From: Herbidospora galbida
Lineage (GTDB): Bacteria > Actinomycetota > Actinomycetes > Streptosporangiales > Streptosporangiaceae
Reading direction: 5' to 3'
Length of the DNA: 64,000 bases
Assembly: GCF_005233835.1 (NCBI RefSeq)
Contig: NZ_SZQA01000032.1
Span: forward strand, 1 to 64,000
Made by a program: the position numbers and the translations under genes
The notes under the pieces: model-generated
Seen by the model: only the letters and a program-made list of their open reading frames with translations
The model's database searches: none
What the model was told of the DNA's origin: nothing
In this document: in pieces, positions 45,153-59,334 of the stretch
How positions within the stretch are numbered: position 1 is the first letter of the stretch
Layout of the letters: the number at the start of each line of letters is the position of its first letter

Positions 45153-46352
45153 TTACACCAGCCTTGCGGCGATCAGATCCCAGACGACCCCGGCGAGGTC
45201 GTCTTTGGGCCCGCGCGGGATCTCGACCGCCTCGCCCCCCGCCACTAGGACGGTCGCCGCGTTGTCGGGGGTTCCAAAGGCGAGATTCTCCCCCACCTGG
45301 TTGACGACGAGCAGGTCGCACCCCTTCCGCGCCAGCTTGGCCTGCCCGTTGGCCAGCACGTCGTCGGTCTCGGCCGCGAACCCGACGATCACCTTGGGCG
45401 ACTTCTCCCCCGCCCGGCGCCGCTCTCCGAGTTCCGCCAGGATGTCCGGGTTCTTGGTGAGATGAATGGCCTCGGGCTCGTCCCCGGTCTTCTTGATCTT
45501 GGTAAGACGAGGGGCCACCGGCCGGAAGTCCGCCACCGCGGCCGCCATGACCACCGCGTCGGCGTCGGCCACGGCGTCGATCACGGCATCCCTGAGCTGC
45601 AACGCCGACTCGACCCGGACCACGTCCACCCCCGCCGGGTCGGGCAGCGAGACGTTGGCCGCCACGAGCGTGACGGAGGCCCCCCGCGCGGCCGCGACGC
45701 GCGCCAGCGCGTACCCCTGCAGCCCCGACGACCGGTTCCCGATGAACCGGACGGGATCGATGGCCTCCCGGGTGCCCCCGGCGGAGACCACCACCCGCCG
45801 CCCCGCGAGATCGGCGCCCGCGCCGGCGAGAACGCTCCGACACACCTGGAAGATCGCGGCGGGATCGGGCAGCCGCCCCTTCCCGGAGTCGGCCCCGGTC
45901 AGCCGCCCGACGGCGGGCTCGATCACGATGGCCCCCCGCGCCCGCAGGGTCGCGACGTTGGCCTGGGTGGCCGGATGCTCCCACATCTCGGTGTGCATCG
46001 CGGGCGCGAACACCACAGGACACCGCGCGGTCAGCAACGTGTTGGTCAGCAGATCGGAGGCCAGCCCATGAGCGGCCTTGGCCAGAATGTCGGCGGTCGC
46101 CGGCGCCACGACGAGAAGATCGGCACTCTGCCCGATCCGCACATGCGGCACCTCCTCCACGGAATCCCACACCTCAGCCGAAACGGGATTCCCGGAAAGC
46201 GCCGCCCACGTCGGTTCCCCCACAAACCGCAAAGCATCCCGCGTAGGCACAACACGGACAGAATGCCCCGATTCGGTAAACAACCGAAGAAGTTCACACG
46301 CCTTATAGACCGCGATCCCCGCGGAAACCCCCAACACCACCCGATTCGCCAC
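45153..46352 (-). CDS. coaBC: Bifunctional phosphopantothenoylcysteine decarboxylase / phosphopantothenate-cysteine ligase
   Basis: Product of 399 aa. CoaC flavoprotein half (about 1-180): GVSAGIAVYKACEL, PHVRIG with the catalytic His, APAMHTEMW. CoaB half: SAGGTREAIDPVRFIGNRSSG, AAAVADFRP and the KIKK loop. Two steps of coenzyme A synthesis. The -10 TAGGGT ends six bases before the GTG and no ribosome site is seen, so it is probably leaderless despite lying downstream of rpoZ. Confidence 0.95.
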   Translation of the reverse strand: MANRVVLGVSAGIAVYKACELLRLFTESGHSVRVVPTRDALRFVGEPTWAALSGNPVSAEVWDSVEEVPHVRIGQSADLLVVAPATADILAKAAHGLASDLLTNTLLTARCPVVFAPAMHTEMWEHPATQANVATLRARGAIVIEPAVGRLTGADSGKGRLPDPAAIFQVCRSVLAGAGADLAGRRVVVSAGGTREAIDPVRFIGNRSSGLQGYALARVAAARGASVTLVAANVSLPDPAGVDVVRVESALQLRDAVIDAVADADAVVMAAAVADFRPVAPRLTKIKKTGDEPEAIHLTKNPDILAELGERRRAGEKSPKVIVGFAAETDDVLANGQAKLARKGCDLLVVNQVGENLAFGTPDNAATVLVAGGEAVEIPRGPKDDLAGVVWDLIAARLV

Positions 46353-46358
46353 ACAGAA

Positions 46359-46364
46359 ACCCTA
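46359..46364 (-). promoter_or_regulatory. -10 box of coaBC
   Basis: TAGGGT ends six bases before the coaBC GTG (46352). Confidence 0.6.
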
Positions 46365-46902
46365 CCGACCCCCCTCACACCATTCAGCGCACCCCCACCC
46401 AAGAACAAGAACCTTCTTCTATTCCATTACGGCTCCGCCCACCCCAACACCCCCGCCGCCGCCAGCCAGCCCCGCACCCGGCGGCAACCCCCGCCCCACC
46501 ATCCCGCCGCAACGAGCCAGCGCGCGGCCAGTTCGAAGAGAGCCATTCTGGCGATGCGCGCATCGCCCGGCCATCACCGAAGCCGGCACAACCAACCCGG
46601 ACCACAACGGCGACGAAACCGACCACACGGGCTAGCTCGGCCGACTCAGACCAGCAGGGTCAATCAGCCCGTGAGCAGCGACAACACACCTGACCAACAC
46701 CCCGCCGTCGGCCAGCAAGGGCGGGCGATGCGGCCATCGCTCACCAGCAGGGCACGGCGACCTTCTCGACGATCCCGTCGGCAGCAGCCATCGCTTGAGG
46801 CCTGAACAAGACGTACCGGAACAGCAAAAGGGCCTGAAGGACGCATCCCCCAGGCCACACAAAATTCCCACGGCAATCAATCAAGCATCGCTCATATGGT
46901 GC
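46365..46902. other. Gene-free stretch between rpoZ and coaBC
   Basis: About 540 bases without a supportable gene. The plus strand is very rich in C and A and poor in T. Short minus-strand frames of 60-82 codons exist (for example 46632-46880) but lack ribosome sites and are Trp/Cys/Arg-rich, as in noise. It contains the perfect palindrome GGCGATGCGCGCATCGCC (46550-46567) and a related inverted repeat GCGATG-N4-CATCGC (46725-46740). Confidence 0.55.
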
Positions 46903-46942
46903 CCGCTCGGGCGCGCCCGAGCGGCGCGTGCGAAGCACGCGC
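46903..46942 (-). terminator. Tandem hairpins after rpoZ
   Basis: Minus strand, just after the rpoZ stop: an eight-pair hairpin with loop TTC (46942-46935 with 46931-46924), immediately followed by a perfect 22-base palindrome (46924-46903). No T-run follows, so termination may be T-less. Confidence 0.6.
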
Positions 46943-46945
46943 AGA

Positions 46946-47215
46946 CTACACAGCGCCTTCGATGGGCTCAGAGGTCAGCAGGCCCTCGGACACCTCGCGG
47001 AGCGCGATCGACAGCGGCTTCTCCTGGGCGTGGGTCTCGACCAGCGGGCCGACGTATTCGAGCAGGCCCTCGCCGAGCTGGGAGTAGTAGGCGTTGATCT
47101 GACGAGCACGCTTGGCGCCCATGATGACCAGGCTGTACTTGCTGTCGACCACGTCGAGCAGCGAGTCGATCGACGGGTTGGTGATGCCCTCGGCGTAGGC
47201 GGAGCTGGTGGTCAC
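46946..47215 (-). CDS. rpoZ: RNA polymerase omega subunit
   Basis: Product of 89 aa. [31 protein letters not shown] is the core omega fold that clamps the beta' subunit; [13 protein letters not shown] follows. GTG start, 12 bases after gmk; a short palindrome TAGGGGTCCCCTA (47218-47230) covers its ribosome site and the gmk stop. Confidence 0.96.
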   Translation of the reverse strand: MTTSSAYAEGITNPSIDSLLDVVDSKYSLVIMGAKRARQINAYYSQLGEGLLEYVGPLVETHAQEKPLSIALREVSEGLLTSEPIEGAV

Positions 47216-47227
47216 AGTAGGGGTCCC

Positions 47228-47791
47228 CTAGCTAGTCGGATCGTCGGCCATCAAATCTATCAGCCGCCGACATACCTCTTGCACCGACGTGTTGACAAGG
47301 GTGAGGTCGAATTCTTTCTCGGCCGCCATCTCGACTCGCCCGGCCTCGAGCCGGCGGGCGATCACGTCGGGTGGTTCGGTGCCGCGTCCGCGCAGGCGGC
47401 GTTCGAGCTCTTCCCACGTCGGCGGGGCGAGGAAGACGAGCAGGGCCTCGGGCATGCTGGACCGGACCTGGCGCGCCCCCTGGAGGTCGATCTCGAGCAG
47501 GGTGGGTTCACCCTTGGCGAGGCGTTCCTCGACGGCGACACGCGGGGTGCCGTAGCGGTTGCCGGCGAACTCGGCCCACTCCAGCAGGTCTCCGCCGGCG
47601 ATGAGCCGGTCGAACTCGGCGTCGTCGGCGAAGAAGTATTCGACCCCGTGGATCTCTCCGGGGCGGGGTTTCCGGGTGGTCACCGAGACCGACAGCCACA
47701 CCTCTGGGTGTGCCCGCCGGAGCTCGGCGACGACCGTGGACTTGCCGACGCCGGACGGCCCGGACAGGACCGTCAGGCGTGTCAGAGGCAT
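47228..47791 (-). CDS. gmk: Guanylate kinase
   Basis: Product of 187 aa. P-loop GPSGVGKST at 11-19, GMP-binding [13 protein letters not shown], and [12 protein letters not shown]. Phosphorylates GMP to GDP. The ATG at 47791 gives the usual length; the frame stays open upstream to 47875 but that part is not conserved. Confidence 0.95.
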   Translation of the reverse strand: MPLTRLTVLSGPSGVGKSTVVAELRRAHPEVWLSVSVTTRKPRPGEIHGVEYFFADDAEFDRLIAGGDLLEWAEFAGNRYGTPRVAVEERLAKGEPTLLEIDLQGARQVRSSMPEALLVFLAPPTWEELERRLRGRGTEPPDVIARRLEAGRVEMAAEKEFDLTLVNTSVQEVCRRLIDLMADDPTS

Positions 47792-47939
47792 GGAGCCACC
47801 GTATCGCGCCCCGTCCCCTCCGGTTTCCGCGGCCTCGTGAGCCGTGCCGCCGTCGGACCAGGACGTCGTGGTCAACTCAATGCCCCTCTGGTGTCACGCG
47901 ATCCCCGGCCATCCCGGGGGATGGCCGAAAGCGTACGCC

Positions 47940-48263
47940 TCAGCTTTCCGCGCCACCGAATTCGCGCTCCAGGGAAGCGCGCTGGTTGGCGCCAAGTCCG
48001 CGCACGCGGCGGGATTCGGCGATACCAAGACGTTCCATCAGCTGCTTGGCGCGGACCTTGCCCACGCCAGGGAGCGACTCAAGCAGAGCCGAGACCTTCA
48101 TCTTGCCGATGACGTCGTCGGTCTGCCCATCCTTGAGCACCTCGGCAAGAGACACCGCGCCATGCTTGAGACGGTTCTTGACCTCAGCACGCTCCTTGCG
48201 GGCCTTCGCAGCCTTCTCAAGTGCTGCGGCGCGCTGCTCGGGGGTCAGGGGAGGAAGAGCCAC
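47940..48263 (-). CDS. mihF: Actinobacterial integration host factor (mIHF type)
   Basis: Product of 107 aa. Highly basic; LESLPGVGKVRAKQLMERLGI is a helix-two-turns-helix DNA-binding segment of mIHF/sIHF, which binds and bends DNA and organises the nucleoid in mycobacteria and Streptomyces. GTG start with GAGGTGA upstream. Sits between pyrF and gmk, the conserved position. Confidence 0.94.
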   Translation of the reverse strand: MALPPLTPEQRAAALEKAAKARKERAEVKNRLKHGAVSLAEVLKDGQTDDVIGKMKVSALLESLPGVGKVRAKQLMERLGIAESRRVRGLGANQRASLEREFGGAES

Positions 48264-48308
48264 GCCGGGTCACCTCGAATTTCTGTCGATGTACTCGGAC
48301 GGGATGGG

Positions 48309-48338
48309 AAATTAGCTGGTCCTTGCCCCTTCCGGCAA
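48309..48338 (-). promoter_or_regulatory. mihF promoter
   Basis: -35 TTGCCG at 48338-48333, 18-base spacer, -10 TAATTT at 48314-48309, in the unusually AT-rich gap after pyrF. Expected leader about 39 bases. Confidence 0.6.
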
Positions 48339-48424
48339 CGTCAAGACCTGTTTCTAGCAAAGAAATCCAAATAAACTACGCCCAGTAATCGCAATTTAAC
48401 TGTCCGTCGATGAAAACGGCCTCA

Positions 48425-49129
48425 TCAGGGGCGGGACAGTGATGTGCGCCTCAGTGCCGCGGCGATGGCCGCGGCGCTCGCGCCGGGGTCGGCCGAACCG
48501 GTGATCGGACGCCCGATCACGAGGAGGTCGGCGCCGTCGGCAAGCGCTCTCTCGGGGGTCGCGACGCGCGCCTGGTCCTGTGAAGCGGCGCCCGCCGGGC
48601 GCACCCCGGGGGTGATGAGGGTGATGCCCTCCCCCACCTCGGCCCGGACGGCCGCGACCTCCATGGGCGAGCACACGAGCGCCTGGGCCCCCGCGCCCAC
48701 GGCGAGGGCGGCGAGGCGGCGTACGGCGTCCTGAGGCGGCCCCTGGAGGCCGATGACGGCCAGGTCGGTCTCCGAGAGCGAGGTGAGCACCGTGACGGCC
48801 GCGATGCGCGTCTGAGGGGCCGCCTCGACGGCCGCGCGGATCATGGCGGCCCCGCCGCCCGCGTGGACGGTCAGGAAGGCGGGCTTGAGCCGGGCGACGG
48901 CCTTGGTGGCCCCGGCGACGGTGTTGGGGATGTCGTGCAGCTTGAGGTCGAGGAAGACCTGCACGCCGCTGGCGCCCCGGACGGAGGCGATCACGTCGGG
49001 CCCGTAGCGGAGGTAGAGCTCCAGGCCGACCTTGACGGTCGAGACGTGGGGGGTCACCAGGCTCGCCCAGCGGGCCGCGGTCTCCAGGTCGGGCGCGTCC
49101 AGGGCGACGGCGATGGGTGCGGGCGTCAC
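48425..49129 (-). CDS. pyrF: Orotidine 5'-phosphate decarboxylase
   Basis: Product of 234 aa, TIM barrel. The catalytic set is D61, K63 and D66 in [18 protein letters not shown] and IGRPIT bind phosphate. Forms UMP, last step of the pathway. GTG start overlapping the pyrD stop by four bases. Last gene of the pyr operon. Confidence 0.96.
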   Translation of the reverse strand: MTPAPIAVALDAPDLETAARWASLVTPHVSTVKVGLELYLRYGPDVIASVRGASGVQVFLDLKLHDIPNTVAGATKAVARLKPAFLTVHAGGGAAMIRAAVEAAPQTRIAAVTVLTSLSETDLAVIGLQGPPQDAVRRLAALAVGAGAQALVCSPMEVAAVRAEVGEGITLITPGVRPAGAASQDQARVATPERALADGADLLVIGRPITGSADPGASAAAIAAALRRTSLSRP

Positions 49130-50085
49130 AGGGAACTCTCCTCACGGTCGGTGCGGTGGGACGGCCGGTGGGCCAGACCCACCGCGTCGGCGAGCCGGTC
49201 GAACCCGCGCTCCTGGAGGAGTTCCTCCAGCTCTCTGAGCACGCGGTGACCGGCGTAGGGGTCGTGGAACAGGACCGTACCCACCGCGACCGCGCAGGCT
49301 CCGGCCAGGACCAGCTCAAGGGCGTCGCGCCCGCTCGTGACGCCGCCCATGCCGATGACGGGGGTGCCGGGGAGGGCGGCGTGCACCTGCCAGACGCACT
49401 TGACGGCCAGCGGCCGGATCGCGGGGCCCGACAGCCCGCCGGTGCCGGCGGCCAGGGCCGGGCGCATGCGGTCGACGTCGATGGCCATGCCGACCGGGTT
49501 GTTGATCATCGAGAGGGCCTCGGCGCCGCCGTCGACGCACGCCTTGGCGATGGCCACGACGTCGGCCACGTCGGGCGTGAGCTTGGCGATCACGGGCAGG
49601 TCGTAGCGGGCGGCGGTGCGGACCGCCGAGACGACCTCGCCGGCGGCCGACGGGTCGCGGCCGAAGACGCGGCCCCGGTCTTCGACGTTGGGGCACGACA
49701 GGTTGACCTCCAGCGCGGTCACGCCGGGGGCGTCGGTGAGCTTGCGGGCCAGCGCCGAGAACTCGGCGACGCTGCCGCCGCCGATCGACACGACGGTCCG
49801 GGCGCCGCGCTCGGCCAGCCAGGGCAGCTCACGGGCCAGGAAGACGTCGACCCCCGGCCCCTGGAGCCCGACGGCGTTGAGAAGCCCTGAGGGCGTCTCT
49901 GCCATGCGGGGGGTGGGACGACCCGCCCGGGCGGCCATCGTGATCGTACGGGTCGTCAGGGCCCCCAGACGGGTCACGTCGGCGAAGGGGGCCAGCTCGC
50001 GGCCGGTCCCGGCGCAGCCCGAGGCGGTCAGGATCGGGTTGGGCAGCTCGACGTGCGCCAGGTAGGTGCGCATGTCAGCGGGCAC
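49126..50085 (-). CDS. pyrD: Dihydroorotate dehydrogenase, class 1B catalytic subunit
   Basis: Product of 319 aa. FMN-binding TIM barrel; NLSCPN carries the catalytic base C131, a class 1 feature, and NPVGMAIDV and GMGGV are typical. Works with PyrK so that NAD+ is the electron acceptor. GTG at 50085 is chosen for its GGGAGG six bases upstream; it overlaps the pyrK end by 11 bases. Confidence 0.94.
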   Translation of the reverse strand: MPADMRTYLAHVELPNPILTASGCAGTGRELAPFADVTRLGALTTRTITMAARAGRPTPRMAETPSGLLNAVGLQGPGVDVFLARELPWLAERGARTVVSIGGGSVAEFSALARKLTDAPGVTALEVNLSCPNVEDRGRVFGRDPSAAGEVVSAVRTAARYDLPVIAKLTPDVADVVAIAKACVDGGAEALSMINNPVGMAIDVDRMRPALAAGTGGLSGPAIRPLAVKCVWQVHAALPGTPVIGMGGVTSGRDALELVLAGACAVAVGTVLFHDPYAGHRVLRELEELLQERGFDRLADAVGLAHRPSHRTDREESSL

Positions 50086-50935
50086 GGTCGCCTCCCGGCG
50101 CCCCGTGGGCGTCGAAGGGGATCGTGCCGACGTCGTCGAAGCGCACCCGCTCGCCCCGGAAGACCGGCCCGTCGACGCACGCCCTGGTCATGCGGGTGAC
50201 GCCGTCGTCGCCGATCACGGGAACGGTACAGGTCATGCAGAGCCCGATGCCGCACGCCATCAGCTCCTCGACGCTCACCTGCACCGGGATGCCGAACTCG
50301 GCGCACACGGCGGTCACGCCGCCCAGCGTGGCCATCGGCCCGCAGGCGTAGACGACGTCGGCGTGCGTGTCGGCGATCACTCCGGGCAGGACGTCGACCA
50401 CCGACCCACGCACCCCCAGGGAGCCGTCGCGGGTCGTGAGGGTCGCCGTCTCGGCCATGCGGCGGGCGCGCAGGGCGCCGAAGACGCGGTCGGAGGAGGC
50501 CGCCCCCAGCACGAAGTCGACCCGGCAGTTGCGCTGCTGCAGCGCGTCGGCCAGGGCGAACAGGCCGGCGGCACCGTATTCGGAGCCGACCAGCAGGCAG
50601 GAGGCCGGGTCGCGCGGGAGCGGGAAGGGCCGCCCGAGCGGGCCGATGAGATCCAGGGGATCACGGGCCCGCCGATCGGCCAGCCAGGCGGTGCCCGCGC
50701 CGCGCACGGTGAAGACCAGCTCGACGGTGCCGCCGTAGTCGGGCTTCACGTCGTGGACGGCGAAGGCCCGGCGGGTGAGGGTGGAGGTGCGCGGCCCGCC
50801 CACGGCGACGGTGACGAAGTGGCCGGGCCGGAAGCGGTCGGCGATGCCCGGCGCGACGACGGTCAACGCGTGGTAGGCGTCGACCCGGCGCATGGTCAGC
50901 ACCGTCCCCGTCACCTGCACCGGGCTCCCGGCCAC
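50075..50935 (-). CDS. pyrK: Dihydroorotate dehydrogenase electron transfer subunit
   Basis: Product of 286 aa. FAD/NAD-binding ferredoxin reductase-like fold and a C-terminal [2Fe-2S] site: C228, C233, C236 and C253. Passes electrons from PyrD to NAD+. GTG at 50935 with AAGGGAG six bases upstream, 14 bases after carB. Confidence 0.93.
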   Translation of the reverse strand: MAGSPVQVTGTVLTMRRVDAYHALTVVAPGIADRFRPGHFVTVAVGGPRTSTLTRRAFAVHDVKPDYGGTVELVFTVRGAGTAWLADRRARDPLDLIGPLGRPFPLPRDPASCLLVGSEYGAAGLFALADALQQRNCRVDFVLGAASSDRVFGALRARRMAETATLTTRDGSLGVRGSVVDVLPGVIADTHADVVYACGPMATLGGVTAVCAEFGIPVQVSVEELMACGIGLCMTCTVPVIGDDGVTRMTRACVDGPVFRGERVRFDDVGTIPFDAHGAPGGDRAR

Positions 50936-50949
50936 GTCGTACTCCCTTG

Positions 50950-54220
<3,271 letters not shown>

Positions 54221-54228
<8 letters not shown>

Positions 54229-55324
54229 CCATGACCTCACAGAACTCGTCGAACAGGTAGGCCGCGTCGTGGGGTCCGGCGGCCGCCTCGGGGTGGTACT
54301 GCACGCTGAACACGGGCCGGTCGAGCAGGCGCAGGCCCTCGACGCAGTCGTCGTTCAGGTTGACGTGGCTCACTTCGGCCCGCCCGTAGGGGGTGTCGAA
54401 GGGGCCGTCGAGGGGGGCGTCGACGGCGAAGCCGTGGTTGTGGGCGCTGATCTCGACCTTGCCGGTCCGGCGGTCCTGGACGGGCTGGTTGACGCCGCGG
54501 TGGCCGTAGCGGAGCTTGTAGGTCCCGAGCCCCAGCGCGCGGCCGAGGATCTGGTTGCCGAAGCAGATGCCGAAGAACGGCTTCCCGGCGTCCAGGACCT
54601 TTCGCAGGGTCTCCACCGCGTGGTCGGCGGCGGCGGGGTCGCCGGGGCCGTTGGAGAAGAAGACGCCGTCGGGGTCGAGCGCGAGGAGGGCCTCGGCCGT
54701 CACCGTGGCGGGCAGCACGTGCACCTCGCAGCCGCGCTCGGCCATGCGGTGCGGCGTCATGCCCTTGATGCCGAGGTCGACGGCGGCGACGGTGAACCTC
54801 TTCTCGCCGATCGCCGGGACCACGTAGGCCTCGGTCGTCGCGACCTCGGCCGCGAGGTCGGCTCCGGTCATCTCGGGGCTGCGCCGCACCTTCTCGACCA
54901 GTTCCGGTACGGGGGGCAGCGCGCCGCCCGAGAAGATCCCGGCCCGCATCGCTCCCCGCTCGCGCAGGTGGCGGGTGAGGGCACGGGTGCCCCGCATGGC
55001 GATCCCGACCACGCCCTGCTCGCGCAGGTAGTCGTCGAGCGACCGGTTCGCGCGCCAGTTGGAGTGGACGCGGGCGGGCTCGCGGACGACGTACCCGGCG
55101 ACCCAGACGCGGCCCGACTCGGGGTCTTCGTCGTTGACGCCGGTGTTGCCGATGTGCGGCGCGGTCATCGCGACGATCTGACGGTGATAGGAGGGGTCGG
55201 TGAGGGTCTCCTGGTAACCGGTCATGCCGGTGTTGAAGACCATCTCCCCGTACGTCTCCCCGACGGCGCCGTAGGGCGCCCCCTCGAAGACGCGGCCGTC
55301 TTCCAGAACCAAGAGCGCGGTCAT
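54221..55324 (-). CDS. carA: Carbamoyl-phosphate synthase small subunit
   Basis: Product of 367 aa. N-terminal CPSase_S domain, C-terminal class I glutamine amidotransferase with the catalytic Cys254 in GICFGNQ and the His-Glu pair in QYHPEA. Supplies ammonia to CarB. ATGA overlap with pyrC; the extra membrane-protein gene found between pyrC and carA in Streptomyces is absent. Confidence 0.96.
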
Positions 55325-56606
55325 ACCAGCTTCCCATCCAGAACAGTGGGGCGGCCCCGCAGGAAGGTCGCGACGACGCGGCCGGGCAGGGTGAGGCCCT
55401 CGTAGGGCGTGTTGCGGCTGCGGGACACCATCGCCGTCGGGTCGACCGGGGTGCGGACGGCCGGGTCGTACAGGGTGATGTTCGCGGGCGAGCCCACCTC
55501 CAGGGGCAGGCCCTGGCCCGACAGGCGGCCGATGCGCGCGGGGCGGGTCGACATGCGGTCGGCGACGCCGGCCCAGTCGAGCAGGCCGGTCTCGACCATG
55601 GCCTCCTGGACGACGCTGAGCGCCGTCTCCAGGCCGATCATGCCCATGGCCGCCGCGGCCCACTCGGTCTCCTTGTCTTCGACCGGGTGGGGCGCGTGGT
55701 CGGTCGCGACGCAGTCGATCGTGCCGTCGGCGAGGGCCTCGCGCAGGGCGGTGACGTCGTCGTGGGTGCGCAGCGGCGGGTTGACCTTGTAGATCGGGTT
55801 GTACGGCCCCACCGGCGACGCCTCGGCGCAGGAGTCGGTCAGCAGCAGGTGATGGGGGGTGACCTCGGCGGTCACGTTCCAGCCCTTGGACTTGGCCCAC
55901 CGGATGATCTCGACGGAACCGGCGGTCGACACGTGGCAGACGTGCAGCCGCGACCCGACGTGGGCGGCCAGCAGGCAGTCACGCGCGATGATCGCCTCCT
56001 CGGCGACCGCCGGCCATCCGGTGAGCCCGAGCCGCCCCGAGACCTCGCCCTCGTTGAGCTGCGCGCCCTCGGTCAGGCGCGGCTCCTGGGCGTGCTGGGC
56101 CACGACGCCGTCGAAGGCCTTCACGTATTCCAGCGCCCGCCGCATCAGCACGGCGTCGCTGACGCACTTGCCGTCGTCGGAGAACACCCGTACGCGGGCC
56201 TGGGAGTCGGCCATCGCGCCGAGCTCGGCCAGGTGCTTGCCCTCCAGCCCGCTCGTCACCGCCCCGACGGGGTGGACGTCGCAGTGGCCGGCCTCCTGGC
56301 CGCGCCGCCAGACCTGCTCGACCACGCCGGCCGTGTCGGCGACGGGTGAGGTGTTGGCCATCGCGTGGACGGCGGTGAACCCGCCGATGGCGGCGGCGCG
56401 GGTGCCGGTCTCGACGGTCTCGGCGTCTTCGCGGCCGGGCTCGCGCAGGTGGGTGTGCAGGTCGACGAGCCCTGGCAGGGCGATGAGCCCGTCGGCCTCG
56501 ATGACGGTGTCGCCGCCGAGCCCGGCGCCGATCTCGGAGATCAGCCCGTTCGCGATGAGGATGTCGCGCGGCTCGCCGCCCAGGATGCGGGCGTTCCTGA
56601 TCACGA

Positions 56607-56610
<4 letters not shown>
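55321..56610 (-). CDS. pyrC: Dihydroorotase
   Basis: Product of 429 aa, type I amidohydrolase. [10 protein letters not shown] with D50, H52 and H54 of the binuclear zinc site, HVCHVSTAG and ATDHAPH with the remaining ligands. Cyclises carbamoyl aspartate. GTG start overlapping the pyrB stop (GTGA). Confidence 0.96.
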
Positions 56611-58129
<1,519 letters not shown>

Positions 58130-58153
58130 TTAAAAGGGTGTCTGGCCACCGAA

Positions 58154-58159
58154 ACCCTA
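58154..58159 (-). promoter_or_regulatory. -10 box of the pyr operon
   Basis: TAGGGT; predicted start near 58147 gives a leader of about 57 bases containing the PyrR loop. -35 weak. Confidence 0.45.
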
Positions 58160-58302
58160 CCAGGCCCCCTGCCGCTGCCAGCGGGGACGGGTCCCATGGC
58201 AGGTAGGAGGCCGAGCGGCACGGAGCGCCCGAAATCCGAAGGATGCTCGGTTCTCGCCGAGAGCACGGTTTCGCCATCTTTTCCCAATCGACTTGACCTT
58301 TG

Positions 58303-58419
58303 ACTGTGACGGCTTTACCGTCACTGTCCGTAACCACAACTCTCGACCTTCCTGGGTAAAACCCGACGCAACGGTCACCGTTGGTACCTGCCCCCAGGTG
58401 CCGCACCCGGTGAACCGGG
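58303..58419. promoter_or_regulatory. Cluster of inverted repeats upstream of bldD
   Basis: Three dyads in the pyrR-bldD gap: ACTGTGACGG/CCGTCACTGT (58303-58312 and 58318-58327, one mismatch), CAACGGT-C-ACCGTTG (58369-58383), and CCCGGT-GA-ACCGGG (58406-58419). TCACTGTCCGTAA (58321-58333) matches the TNAC...GTNA half-sites of the BldD box. BldD represses its own gene in Streptomyces, so these are candidate autoregulatory sites. Confidence 0.6.
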
Positions 58420-58480
58420 CATACGGGACGTGGGCACACAATCAAGTAAGAACAGACATAGAAAGCCGGGGGCCCAAACG

Positions 58481-58975
58481 ATGCCGTCTGACTACGCCAA
58501 GTCGCTTGGCGCGCGGCTGCGCGCGATCCGAACACAGCAGGGCTTGTCGCTGCACGGGGTGGAGGAGAAGTCCCGCGGCCGGTGGAAGGCCGTCGTGGTG
58601 GGCTCCTACGAGCGTGGCGACCGTGCGGTGACCGTACAGAAGCTTGCCGAACTGGCCGATTTCTACGGGGTGCCGGTGTCCGAGCTGCTTCCCGGGGGCA
58701 CCGCGCCCTCCCCGCTGCTGCCCACGCCGAAGCTCGTGATCGACCTTGAGCGCCTTGGCCAGTTGCCGAAGGACAAGGCCGGTCCGCTTGCCCGCTACGC
58801 GCAGACCATCCAGTCGCAGCGCGGTGACTACAACGGCAAGGTGCTGAGCATCCGCCAGGAGGACCTGCGGTCGCTGGCCGTCATATACGACCGGTCCCCG
58901 GCCGAGCTGACCGAGGAGTTCATCGCCTGGGGCGTCCTCGACGCCGAGGCCCGCCGCGCCGTCGAGTCGTTCTGA
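58481..58975 (+). CDS. bldD: Developmental master regulator BldD
   Basis: Product of 164 aa. N-terminal helix-turn-helix (about 1-72, LGARLRAIRTQQGLSLHGVEEKS). The C-terminal domain has the c-di-GMP signature R114-G115-D116 and R125-Q126-E127-D128, at the same numbering as in Streptomyces coelicolor (RGD and RQDD; here one Asp is Glu). A c-di-GMP tetramer dimerises BldD to repress sporulation genes. ATG at 58481; the ribosome site is weak. Confidence 0.95.
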   Translation: MPSDYAKSLGARLRAIRTQQGLSLHGVEEKSRGRWKAVVVGSYERGDRAVTVQKLAELADFYGVPVSELLPGGTAPSPLLPTPKLVIDLERLGQLPKDKAGPLARYAQTIQSQRGDYNGKVLSIRQEDLRSLAVIYDRSPAELTEEFIAWGVLDAEARRAVESF

Positions 58976-58978
58976 TCC

Positions 58979-59013
58979 CGCGATCACCCCTTCCGCGAGC
59001 CGGGGTGATCGCG
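58979..59013 (+). terminator. bldD terminator
   Basis: Twelve-pair stem (58979-58990 with 59002-59013), 11-base loop, starting right after the bldD stop. The T-run is short. Confidence 0.75.
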
Positions 59014-59078
59014 CTGGTCATTTCGGACAAATAGCGCTAAAACTTCCTTCACGGTTTCCCCAAGTGGAGGAAGATCAC

Positions 59079-59297
59079 ATGAGGCTGTCCCGGGCCGAGC
59101 GGCGCGCTCTCGACGAGATCGCGCGGCAGTTCCGCCGGAGCGACCCCCAGCTCGCCCAGGACCTCGCCGAACACGGCTCCTCCCCCGACCGGGAGGTCCC
59201 CATCCTCCCCGCCTTCATGACCGGGCGCCCCGCCATGGCCGTGGCCGGAATCGTGCTGATTACCGCGTTTTTGATGCCCTTTATGGCTATCAACTAG
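59079..59297 (+). CDS. DUF3040 small membrane protein
   Basis: Product of 72 aa. RLSRAERRALDEIARQFRRSDPQLAQDL is a DUF3040-type N-terminus, followed by one hydrophobic segment (about 50-70). ATG at 59079 with AGGAAG upstream. Shorter than the DUF3040 protein at 7585, with one membrane segment rather than two. Function unknown. Confidence 0.8.
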   Translation: MRLSRAERRALDEIARQFRRSDPQLAQDLAEHGSSPDREVPILPAFMTGRPAMAVAGIVLITAFLMPFMAIN

Positions 59298-59334
59298 CGT
59301 TTGACCACATTCGGTGACGGGCAGGTCGCCGAGC

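Noticed and set aside
46384-46880. Minus-strand frames of 60-82 codons between rpoZ and coaBC
   Set aside because: No ribosome site, no -10 at leaderless distance, Trp/Cys/Arg-rich composition, no recognisable motif.
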